The notes beneath the pieces are model-generated. The model saw nothing but the letters and a program-made list of their open reading frames with translations, made no database searches and was not told the DNA's origin. Positions 45,157 through 55,758 of a stretch of DNA of 64,000 nt are shown piece by piece (position 1 is the stretch's first letter; every line of letters begins with the position of its first letter). The stretch is taken from assembly GCA_018398765.1 (NCBI GenBank), contig JAHBMJ010003319.1, positions 27,911-91,910 of the forward strand, given 5' to 3'. Made by a program: the position numbers and the translations under genes. This stretch comes from Chromera velia. Taxonomy: Eukaryota > Sar > Chromeraceae.

Positions 45157-48100
45157 AACATACCACAGCAGGGGGCTAGGGAGGGGGCAGGAGAGACACA
45201 GAACGGAAGAAGGCGTGACGAAGTCTTAGAAGCAGACGACCGTCTGATGGCAGACGTAGATACATCAGACGTAGAGAATTCCTCTGAGCAGTCCTCAAGA
45301 GACAGGCCATCCAGACCTCCCTCAAGAGTGCCCCCAGAGGAGAGGTTCACCCGTCATCCCCACCCAACGCAGAGATAAGCAAATCCGATCTTAGTGGCGA
45401 CGGCCCCAGCGCAGAGAGAGACAGCGGGATCGGCAGCCAGCTCTACGGGACCCCTTTTCCCCGCCCGTTCAACAAACAACAAATGAAAAATATGAAGCGC
45501 GCCATTGCCGGGACCTGCGTGCCCACGCACGTCCGGCTTTTCACAGGAGGGGAACGATAATGTAGCCGCAGCATCAGGCACTGCGGCAGCGGTTGCAGCA
45601 GTTCTGGCAACGGGGGTCACTGGCAGGTTTGGCTTGCGCCTGTCACGGATTCTCTGTGGTCTCTCGCGGGTATGGGGGCCCAGACAGAGGCGGCAGTTTC
45701 CCGGTTTGCTCACCCATTGTAAAGAGTATCAACAGTAGAGCGTATGCTCGCTCAGCAGCGCTAGGCGGGAGAAAGGGGGGGAGAAGACGAAGAAAAGCAA
45801 GCCCCAGGGGGGGATTTTTCGTCAGGATTGCCAAGGCGGACGGACAACAGACAGGAGGCCGGAAAAGAGAATGCAGCATCGGAGTCAGACCCAGAAGAAG
45901 AGAGGGAAGTCGTTTTTGAGGGAGAGCAGGACAACTGCCAGAGCACAGACAGTGACAGGCAACTACAGGCATAAACAGATGAGAGCATGGCAGATCAGGG
46001 CGTTGACGAGGCAAGAGGGGCGTCAAGCAGAGGAGAAGAAAGGGACAGAGGCACGCAGGGGGATGGGAGAATGCCCGCAGTCCCGGAGGCGGGGTCTCAA
46101 GGCCCAGAGGCGCAGGCAGCGGCCGGAAACGCCAATGAAGTAGCACGTCACCCCAACAGTGGTAGGACTGATGCAACAGCAGCAGCAGCAGTATCAGTGC
46201 CACAGGTATGCCGGCACGACGGGCCTGAGGACAATACAAGCGATGTGGGGAGTGAAGACGAACAGGGGCCTGAAAAAACATCAGATCATCGTGCAACAGA
46301 TTGGGAAGAACGCTGGGCTTATTAGGATTTAGTCGACTGAGAAGAAGCCTGGGATGATTTAGATATTCCAACAGTTCATCGTATGGATGGGAGACTCCGC
46401 TCTGCCTTAGCTGCAGTGCTTGAGGAGCTAGTTGACCGCCTTGGAGATGAAACTGCGGTTAGAGCGGAGCGAGCGTGGAAGCTCCTTACGTATTTCCTCC
46501 TTCTTTTCCTTAGGTAAGACAAAAGAGGGGGGCAGGCCTCTTTTACAGCCAGACGTAGGAGGATCAAGGCTTTCTGGGAGGGCGATTTCGGGGGCTTAGT
46601 GAGGCTTTTGCGGGACGACGTGGTCTTGTTGCGGGAACGACAGCAGAGAAGGAGAGAGCAGAGGTCCTGCAGGTCTGTGTAACAATAAGCAGAGGACGAT
46701 TTGGAGTTAAAAAGTAAATAGGTGAAGGGCCTGGTAGAGGAAGAGGCGCTGTCGAAAGCAGCGTCGCGGCTCCAGTCGCTTGGTGTTGCACCTGCCACAG
46801 TAGCGACCTTCAGAAAAATGGCTGGCATGTTCCTGCGCAGAGTGACCCCTCTCCGCCTCCATCAAGCGCAGCAGACACAGTCTCAATCCCAGTCACAGTC
46901 CCAGTCTCCATCTTTCTCCCTCTCTCGAGAGAATCTTCTGGAGGCGGTGTGATCGCGCCAAGAGGGTCGGCCCAGGGAGTCACAGGATGGCGTTATAAAC
47001 ATCTGTCGTTCTTCTTTCCCAGAGATGGCTCATCACAAGCACGCATCCTTTGCATAGTAACCTGCCTGGCAGCAGGGGACGCACCTGTGGGATTCCTTAC
47101 ACTGCTAGCGGGGGGAAGATGTTTTGCACTGAGGAAAGACGCCCAGGGGTCAAAAGTCCGCCCGATTGTGGTGGGGGATGTCTTGCAGAGATAAGTGACC
47201 AGGTCTATCCTACTGGAGTACGGGAAGGAGTTTGAAATACACCTAGGCCTTCTTCAGTTCACAGTCCGGACGCGAGCAGGGACAGAAAAGCTTTTTCGCA
47301 GTGTGCAAACGTGTTTGCAGCGCTCTCCCTCGTCGGCGGTCCTGAACCTCGATGTAGAGAATGCGTTTAATGCATATGACCGCCAGGTACTTATGGATGA
47401 GCTGCACACCCATTTTCCGCACCCGTATCCATTTTTCGTACTCTGGTATAGCACCCCTTTGGACCTGGTCTTCCGAGATCAGGGGGGCGTGCTTTAGAAG
47501 ATCAAGTGTGAGGAGGAGGTACAGCAAGGAGACGTTGCAGGGCCCCTCCTTTTCTGCCTAGGGCTGAAGCCCTCCTTTGAACGCCTTCTCAGCGATCTGC
47601 AGGGAAAACACGAAGGTAAAGGGTGTTTTGTTGGGGCATTTAAGGACAACGTATCCATGGTTTTTCCACTCAGCTCGACCCACTACCAAGACAACAGCAT
47701 TCTTCATGCCTGGAGAGTTAGCGCCGCCCGCCTACAAGAGTTTGGCCTAACGCTCCATCCAGGTAAGAGTTCTGTTCACTCCCTCCTATGGCGATACATG
47801 CAACAGCGTCCTCATACCTGCCCTCCAGGAATCGTCCCGTCTTTGACAGGCTTGCGTTTGTGTGGGGTGGCGAACGGGACTACAGCCTACGAGAGAGCCC
47901 ATTTCCAGGAGAAGGTGGATGAGGCGAAGGCGTTGGGGAAAGCGATTGAGGAGTACGGTGACCCACAGGGGGCGCATCTCCTTTTTCGTTTTTGTGTATT
48001 ACCGAAGCTCGTCTATCTCACCCGCATCATGGGGGATGTGATGCAACGCGGCGACTGGGCGGCAGCGGATAGAGAGTTAGGGGAGTCGTGGGTAAGGATG

Positions 48101-49390
48101 ATGGGGTTCTCTCCGATGGAGTGGGGGCAGGTGAGCGAACAAGTATACCTACCATAGTACCAGGGGGGGTTAGGGCTTACTTGCTTTAACACAACTGCGG
48201 CAGCGGGGTTAGTGGGGTCCTACGCGATCATTTTGGAAGCGGTGGTTGCTCAACTGGCTGAACAGTCGTTTCTGGGCCCCGCGGTCTCCGTCCAGGACCA
48301 CCGGTAAGCTTTTCTCTCACTCCCTTGGCTGGTTGCATGTAAAGATGCCTTTGAGAGGGCTCAACAGATGATGAAAGACATCAAGCTCAAGGCAAACCAT
48401 CCCCTTTATAAGCCGTGGGACGATTAATCGTAGCACTGCCTGCATTGATGGTCCCACGGGGACTGGTATATTCAGCAGAAGGTCGGGGACGCCCTGAATC
48501 GCACACACCGTACATGGCTTTTCTACCGTGTACTGGTAGAAAAACGTGTTCAGCTGCATTCATGCTCTGGTAATAGAGCATCGAGCTGGTTGAGCGCCAT
48601 CCCGTCCTCAGGCTGGCTTCGTTTCCCCCCTGCTGTCTACCGTGTGGCTCTTCATGTCAGGTTAGGCCTGTCGATCCCTGAGATGCGGAGGGCGGGGGTT
48701 TGTATATGTGGGGCCGCGCTAGATGTTCGGGGCCACCATGCTCAGAAGTGCCCAAATGGAGGGGGGGTGGTATGGAGGCATGAACAGGTAAAGGGTGCCT
48801 TCATAGAGATTCTTTAGGGTCTCCATCACATAGTCTCACACTCATGTCTTAGAGGAGACCACTTTTGGGCATCTGGGGGTCGCTATAGACAGCCGCCTCC
48901 CTGATCGCCGCCATAAGCGAGTAGACATCTTTGTCTATCTTTCAATAGGTGATACGATGGTTGCTGATGTGTCTGTCACTTTTCTCATTTCTTTTGATGC
49001 CGTCCGCCTGCGTACACAAGCAAAAACTGCAGGGGCAGCAGGCAGGACGAGGAGTGAGGAGAAGATACGGAAGTATGCAGCAGTTATACGTTCGGTAGAG
49101 CTTCGTTTCGTCCCTCTTATTTTTGAGTCGTTTGGTCGCCCTGACAAGGAAATGGTCTCCTTTGTCAAGGAATTTGTTACCGTTGCAATGAATCGGGCGG
49201 GTGTGGTATCAGAAGGGAGCATAAACACTGTACGGTCTTGTTTGACTGATCAGTATTGGAAGATTTTAGGCTGCACGCTGCAAAGGTATGTGGCGATGAA
49301 TATGATCCTGACCTCTGCTTTCCATGACAAGGGTCAGCGCGGCCCTTTCCAGCCGGCATCTCTTCTGGGGTGGGAGCTGTCCACATAGCT
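45157..49390 (+). mobile_element. Decayed non-LTR (LINE-like) retroelement
   Basis: A long degenerate Pol-like reading runs from about 45987 to 49388. Reverse transcriptase blocks are VIAPRGSAQGVTGWRYKHL, LNLDVENAFNAYDRQVL (with the first catalytic Asp) and EEVQQGDVAGPLLF. The second catalytic site reads AFKDN (47636-47650) where F/YxDD is expected. Downstream are a Cys/His finger (CICGAALDVRGHHAQKC, about 48700) and a restriction-like endonuclease region (RVDIFV...ADVSVTF; KIRKY; LRFVPLIFESFG). This order fits non-LTR elements with restriction-like endonucleases. At least a dozen in-frame stops of all three kinds are present (for example TAA 47192, TAG 47495, TAG 48155, TAA 48303), plus frame changes near 46950 and between 48817 and 48918. 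It is inactive. Ends and target duplications were not found; a T run lies at 49461-49474. Confidence 0.8.
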
Positions 49391-50132
49391 CTCCCAAAAT
49401 CGGGAGGTGTTTGTGCAGGAAAGGGCTGAGCAGGCAGCATAGGCGTCTACGCCATGAGAGTATTTTTTTTTTTTTTATGGTTTGTTTCGTTTTTGCATGC
49501 ATGTGGTAGTCAACTTCGATTCTGATGGTATATGGTTTTCTTTGTTGGTTTTATGTGCCCTCTTTGTGTATTAGCATGTTCGTCTGTGATCCGTGGGGCC
49601 TTTTTTATACGCGTTTGAGAGCTCATTCGGTTTTTTGGATCTCTTTGTGTTTCGTACGAGGAGTCTGCTCCGTGTTTTCTCTTCATGTTGAAAGCTTCTC
49701 ACATTCTTGTGAATAATGACGGAAGCTTGAGCTTGAGCTTTGTGCTCGTCTGTACGTCCTGTTTTATACTCGATTTAGCATTGTCTTTCCTGGTTCTGTT
49801 TCGTGCGTGTGCTGTTCTTTGATGTGTTCTGTTCTTCAACATTTCTTTGTCATATATCGTCGTGCAACGCCGTGCTTCCGCTTGAGCACACCACCACAGA
49901 GTTCGTTTTCTCGTATTTCACTGATCGATTGCTGCGGCCCAGTCGTATTGTCAAGCCGCCCTAGGGTTTTTACGGTGCTCTAACTTTCTAGCTCCTAGCA
50001 TACCTATGCATGTCGAACTTCACCAGTGTTTTATACCAGATGGTGAGCTCTGTGATGACCCTCGTTGATCCGCTATCACCTCGGGAGGCAGCTCAGCTCT
50101 GCTAAGATCAGTGTTTCTAAAGCAGCCTTGGT

Positions 50133-50191
50133 GAGCACCGCGGCTGCGCTGTGGTGCTCGCCAGCTGGCACCGCGGCTGCGCCGCGGTGCC
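50133..50191. repeat. Pair of adjacent GC-rich hairpins
   Basis: GAGCACC...GGTGCTC spans 50133-50159. Then GGCACCGCGG-CTGCG-CCGCGGTGCC at 50167-50191 is a perfect 10-bp stem with a 5-base loop. The two share the CACCGCGGCTGCGC core. Confidence 0.85.
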
Positions 50192-51021
50192 TGCCCAAGC
50201 TTTCCGTGGCGCTAGCGCCGCTGTTCTAGCCTACTTCTGACCGTTTGCCGCCCCGTGGCGATAACCGTGCCTCTCAGGGTGCAAGTCGAGGCCCGGCAGT
50301 GGACCGCAGGGTGGAAAATATAAATCCTATCCTATTCTATATAAGCCGGTTAAGGCGTTTTGAGAACAAAATAACTATTAAGTCAGGTAATAAAAAGAAA
50401 AACTGTACATACATCATCAACTAGATCATCAATTCAACTATTATTCAATATTAGGTTCAATAACCCTCAATATATCTAAATGAGTAGTAATAAAAATGAA
50501 TTAAACTATATTAAAATGATTATGAAACATTGTACATACCATTAAATGTACATTGATTATGAATGTACATACCATAAAACATTGTTCGACAATGCCATTG
50601 TTCTTTTCTTCCTTTCCCTTTCCTTTTTTGGATTACTTTAGATACACTCTTCGCAAAAATTCAAAGTCAAGTGAGCAGATTCAACTGTGAAGTATTGAAC
50701 TTAGTATTCATGGAAGTACATAAATCATATAGATGAATGTTCCTTTGACAGGTTGAGCCCGCTGCTCTCAGTAGATCGCTTAATAAGAATCTGTACAGCT
50801 CTCTGGGCTGAGAGCTGTCAGAGCAACACTTGGCAGACTTGATTTCGACGATCCATTTTTTTTTTTTTGATGCCGCCGCGGAGAGACAAAGGCGACGGTC
50901 CCATCGCTCCGCGGCACCCCGCGGCGCTCCGCGGCGGACTTACCTCGGAAACTTGCTCGACCGGCACCGCGCCGCTCCACGGCGCATCATGATCCTCCCC
51001 TTCTCCTCCAAGTTTTTTCCC

Positions 51022-51147
51022 TGCGGACTGTCTTTTGAAAGTTTACACTGTAGGTGCGGGCTATGTCTTAAAAATCTTTACCACAAATGCGGATTATGTC
51101 TTGAAAGTTTGCGCCGCAGATGCGGGCTATGTCTTGAAAATGATGAT
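51022..51147. repeat. 33-bp tandem repeat, codon-periodic
   Basis: Nearly four copies of a 33-base unit. In the plus-strand frame they read CGLSFESLHCR, CGLCLKNLYHK, CGLCLESLRRR, CGLCLEN. No gene structure surrounds them. Confidence 0.85.
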
Positions 51148-51877
51148 TGAATTGGAGTCGCAAGCGCGGATCGACTTTGTTTTAAAACTCATAACAGTGT
51201 AACTAACAATTTTTAAAGTAGGTGTTTAAGGTTATTTTAAGGTCCCTTACCGTGGGCCTAGCCGTGGGCCTCACGTCTTTATAAAAATAAAAATTTGTAT
51301 TGTCAATCATTTATTTTGTATGCTTGGTAATATTGACAATCGTAAGTTTGACCAGTTTAGCATAGTTTGACAGTGCATAGCCCATAGAACCATGCACGTC
51401 GCTAGGCACCTCGCTGGCGCGGACGACTTGAACGTTCTGCTTTCAAGTGGCCCGTAGTCTCAGGGAGGTGGCTTTAACCATGCAGCCATAACGTGTGTAC
51501 GATAGCGTGCGTCAAGCAATTGTTCTTTTTCTTGCTTTCCGGGGCCGTTCGCAAGCTTGCTTGCGTCAGACGCTAGGGGGCCACGTCAGCCCGCGGCATG
51601 CCGACGCCGAAAAAGTCTCCTCAATCGCATGACGGTTCCGTGACGAGACGGCACTTCGATCACGGACCAGAAACCTTTAACCTCATCACCTTCCTTTTCT
51701 GACCAGCCATGGCAGTTCAATGGCACACTTCCGCAGTCCGCCTAAGCGGCACATTTCATGAAGGGGCAAGTCGTTTCATCACTCTAGCGAAGAGCTTCAA
51801 GAAAACGCTGGACATTTGCCTACAAGGGCGTCTCTAACCGCGCAGTCTCAATTCACTAGAAGTACCTTTCGTGCAAA

Positions 51878-52367
51878 ATGGCGAGAACCTTCTTTGGCCC
51901 CTGCATCTTGGCAGCTGTCCTTGCTTTGTGTGGTTCCGATGCATTTCGGTTGACCTTCCTCTCGGTAGGTGATGCAGACGTTGTTTTCAGGCTTAGAGCA
52001 TGTAGCAACACTTTGAGTCAGTCCCTTTCATCCGTCGGTCCTTTTGCCGTCTCCTCCTGTATGTGCAGACTCCAGTCGAAAGGAGGCCGCGAACAGTCTT
52101 CACAAGTCTCGGTGAGCCACGCTTGTGCAGGAAATTGTGTGTGGCAGGATCAGATGGCACATTTGGAGTATGCATTGAAGAGAAAGCCGCTCTGTCATGA
52201 AGGCCGTCTCCAGGCTTCCATCTTCCCGTCTCCTTTCCCTTCCAAATTCATGCGAACAGTTGCGTAGATGGATCAGAAGCTGCACGCACTATCTTCTTGG
52301 GGTATCTGTGTGAGTATGAGATGCACTCTCCTGGCGCTTTCGTGCTCTCTCTCTCTCTCTCTCTCTC

Positions 52368-52409
<42 letters not shown>

Positions 52410-53360
52410 AGAGAGAGAGAGACAGAGAGAAAGAGAGAGAGAAAGCTTGGGCTGCTCTGCACTGTTTATGGTATGCAATGTTTCTTTTTTGCAGCTGCTG
52501 AGTCCGGGACTGCCACCACAAGTTACACACTGAACGGGAAGGAAATCCGGGGCCCCCTGCAGCCTCTGGGAGAGTGGGCCCTCATCAAGAGGAGAGAGGG
52601 CGTGGAGAAAACTGCCGGGGGACTGTATCTGCCCAGTGAGGTCCGTAAGAGCACCCAGGATTTATTCACTACGTAGCGTTCAGGGCCTGCAATGTGTGTG
52701 TGTCTTCATTGGACGTTTCTTTGCCCAGAGAGACCGAGGGGACTGCCGGGGTTCTCTGAGACGAAGCGTTCGTGCCATGCTGATGGCAGTGACAGCTTCT
52801 GGAAAGATCGTCATCATTCCCGGGGGGTAGTTTGTTGTCTCTCTGCCTCCATGCGTTCTTCCAACAGTCTTTTCTGAAGGGAACGCAGATCTCTTCTTTT
52901 GTTTTGTTGTTCTCTTTGTTCCTTGTGCACCGGCCGGGCTTTCTTTCTGTCTGGCTTTGTGCAGTCGAAGGTGAAGGAGGTCGTCGGACAGGTGGTGGCA
53001 TTGGGAGACGGCAGCAACTACTCAGGAGTGGGGTCAGTTCCTTCCCTGATTTTACGATGAAGAACAAAGAAGTGCCTCCCAGCTTCGTTTTTGAAGTTCC
53101 CCCAAGTTCCACAGACTCCCTCCTGCATACGGGGCTGCAGACTTCTGATTTGTGCCGCTTCCCTTTCTTTGCTTGATTTTCGTACGAAGAAGCACCAAGT
53201 TTTCTGCAAAAAAGAAAGTTTCTACTTCGAAGCGGCTCCTTTTGTCCTTTCGACAAAGAAACAAGTGGACACCACCTCAGTCTTCTCTTCTTCCTTCTGT
53301 CTCTTGTTCTCTCGCATGTCTCTGTGATAGAGAGGGAGAAAGTGAGTGAGCAAGTAGGTC

Positions 53361-53431
<71 letters not shown>

Positions 53432-55163
53432 CTTGAGTGTGTGAGTGAAAATGTGCACGTGTCTCTGTGTGCAGAGAGAAGAAGGAGCCCCCTGTTGCTG
53501 TGGGAGACTGGGTTTTGTATGGAAGACAAGACGGGCAGGAGGTCGGGTTTGGTTTGGGGGCGGGAGAATTTTCCACTTCCCTCTCCTTTCGCTTCATTTC
53601 CTGGTTCTGCTCTCCTCTGACTCCCTTCCAGTGTTGATGTCTTTCTTCGTCCTTTTCTCTCTGTTTGCGCGCTCCTTCCTCTGCTTTTCTGACATGAACC
53701 AGCGAAGTGTCACGCATTGTGGGTCTAGACTTTTTTGAGAGCAAGCGTTGGTCTGGGATTCTGTACAGGGCGCATTGCGCGCACACATACACACACACAC
53801 ACACACACATGTGTGTGTGTGTGTGTGTGTGTACTCTTCTCTGAATATGCAGTTGGAGTACAACGGCGAGGACCATCTCCTGATTCCCTTCGACTCCCTC
53901 GTGGCGAAACTCCCCGACAAGGACCCTGAGTCGTCAACCCTGCAGCCTCTCGGAGACTTGTGAGCTTGCGTCGTATTAATCATGATTTCATCCGTCCGAC
54001 CTAAAAGCCTTGTGTGTGCATGGGTGTACCTGCATGTGAAGGGAGAAAATTGAGCATCCGAAGAGCCCTAGCTGATGCATTGATTATCGCAGTCTCTCTA
54101 CTCGTCCTGCGTTCATGTGGTTTGCTTGCATTTACCTGGGGAGGTATGTATCCATCTTTTGTGTTAAAGAAATTTTCTTTGGTTTTTCCCTCTCTGCCCT
54201 GACTGCGAGTCTGACGTGTCGTCTGTCCTCGCGCTTTTCCCTTGCAGTGGTCGTTCAGCTGTGTCTCAGTGCGGTCTTTCATCAAGCACACAATCTGTTT
54301 GTCTCCTTCTCCGCCCCTCTCTGTCGCCTGGTCTCTCTCTCTCTTCATCCCCTTTTTGCCTTCTTGCATCATTGCCCCTTTTTGCCTTCTTGCATCATTG
54401 CCCCTTTTTGCCTTCTTGCATCATTGCCCCTTTTTGCCTTCTTGCATCATTCCCCCCCCGCATCGCACCGCAGCATCCTGGTGAAGCTCCTGGAAGAGAC
54501 GAAGACCTCGAGTGGTCTGATCATTCAGACACCCTCCACCGCCCAGAACACCCTCAAGGATGCGGAGGTCCGTCCGGAGGAAGAATTCAATCTCTCTCTT
54601 TGTCTCTCTATGCGTGGATGCATTAGTGTGTAAAGCACACAGAGAGGAAAGCATGGGAGGGTTGCTGTATGGATGCAAACATAATGGGAGGGTTGCTGTA
54701 TGGATGCAAACATAAGGGCACAGGCAGAAGACGAAATGAACATCCAGAGATCGTCGACCCAGAAACGACAGAGCGAAGGGCAGCCATTGGAGGGGAAGAG
54801 TCAGGTTTTTCAGAGACAATCTACACTTGTGTGAAGATCTAAGTCGTATGCATCATGTGCAATTCACGTGCGTTAGCATACCCGGAACACTTTTACGTGT
54901 CTCCACATGGTTTTTCTTTGATAGACTTAAATTGCCCTGTCGTCACCTCAACTCAACTCAGGTTGTCTCTGCGGGACCGGGAGCGAAGGACCAAAACGGA
55001 AAATTGATTCCTGTTCCGGTCAGCTTCGAGAGGGTCGCTTCTGCTGATCTTTGTCATTTTCATAACGACAATGAAAAGGCGTCGCTGCATTTCTCTCCCT
55101 ATCTCTCTCTCCCCCTCTCCCTCTCCCCTTCAGCCCTCTCGCCGTCTCTCTTTCTGCCACTCT

Positions 55164-55241
<78 letters not shown>

Positions 55242-55758
55242 CCAAAAGGAACGGACAGAGTAAGGCAGACAGGGATATTGGAGCTCCACGCACAAGAGGA
55301 ATAGATACTACCTGCTGGAGGGTAGGAAGAGAAAACGGGTGGAAGGGGCAGGGATGCCGAACCGGAGAAAAGGAACACGGGACATGACAGTTCTTCGGCC
55401 TGTCTTCACCGTGGTGTGTCAGCCTGCGTTTCCGTCGTCAATGCCTGTCGGCAAATTTAAAGTGGCTCCGGTTCGCACTTTGCACTAGAACTTCCAGAAA
55501 GAGATCCACAAGAGGCATGTTGATGTTATTTTTCTTTCCTCCCGCAAGCATTAGAAAGACTTTCCCGCAAGCCCCCCTTTTCCCTTTTCCCCCCCTCTCA
55601 TATCGTTGCTTTGCTCTGTTCTGTGCTGTTCCTTTCGGCAGGTATCAAAGGGAGACCGCGTACGGTTTGCCGACTTTGCCAACGAGGCGCGGGACTTTGA
55701 GGAGGACGGTAACAAGTTCTCCTTTGTCAGGGCGTTCTCACTTTTGGCGAAGTGGTGA
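51878..55758 (+). CDS. CPN20: Plastid-type 20-kDa co-chaperonin (tandem GroES/Cpn10 domains)
   Basis: Eight exons splice in frame to about 248 residues: 51878-51968, 52495-52640, 52965-53032, 53475-53541, 53853-53959, 54474-54567, 54962-55018, 55642-55758. Domain 1 has PLGEWALIKR, EKTAGGLYLP, GQVVALGDG and VAVGDWVLYG. Domain 2 has PLGDFILVKLLEE, SSGLIIQ, VVSAGPGAKDQNGK and VSKGDRVRFADFA, and ends VRAFSLLAKW. Tandem Cpn10 domains are the mark of CPN20, the lid of the plastid Cpn60 chaperonin. The N-terminus MARTFFGPCILAAVLALCGSDAF looks like a signal peptide with Phe at the likely cleavage site, as in complex plastids, where proteins enter through the ER. The first donor is chosen at 51969 because it alone keeps the frame. 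Introns hold many microsatellites. Confidence 0.93.
52344..52444. repeat. (CT)n-(GT)n-(GA)n compound microsatellite in CPN20 intron 1
   Basis: The sense strand reads CT, then GT, then GA, about 50 bases before the exon 2 acceptor. Confidence 0.95.
53362..53428. repeat. (GT)n microsatellite in CPN20 intron 3
   Basis: About 33 uninterrupted GT units on the sense strand. Confidence 0.95.
53783..53832. repeat. (CA)n-(TG)n palindrome in CPN20 intron 4
   Basis: Alternating CA then TG around a central ATG forms an almost perfect palindrome of nearly 50 bases, 20 bases before an exon. Confidence 0.93.
54349..54452. repeat. 26-bp tandem repeat (four copies) before a splice acceptor of CPN20
   Basis: The unit CCCCTTTTTGCCTTCTTGCA plus TCATTG is repeated four times and forms the pyrimidine-rich stretch upstream of the exon 6 acceptor at 54473. 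Confidence 0.95.
54654..54717. repeat. 31-bp tandem repeat (two copies) in CPN20 intron 6
   Basis: ATGGGAGGGTTGCTGTATGG plus ATGCAAACATA occurs twice head to tail with no differences seen. Confidence 0.95.
55085..55241. repeat. (CT)-(GT)n-(GA)n compound tract in CPN20 intron 7
   Basis: CT-rich sequence is followed by about 20 GT units (55166-55207) and a (GA)n run (55209-55241), the same order as in intron 1. Confidence 0.93.

Larger units (their letters stand above)
49391..51877. other. Spacer upstream of the CPN20 gene, with hairpins and a 33-bp tandem repeat
   Basis: No gene supported. Two GC-rich hairpins (50133-50191), a 15-base dispersed motif at 50293-50307, an A/T-rich stretch (50330-50600) and a 33-bp tandem repeat (51022-51147) are present. 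The CPN20 promoter must lie near 51600-51877, but no TATA box was recognised. Confidence 0.5.

Noticed and set aside
46722-46952. Gln-Ser repeat (QSQSQS) suggestive of a disordered protein
   Set aside because: It lies in frame within the LINE remnant just before the reverse transcriptase and is part of that element.
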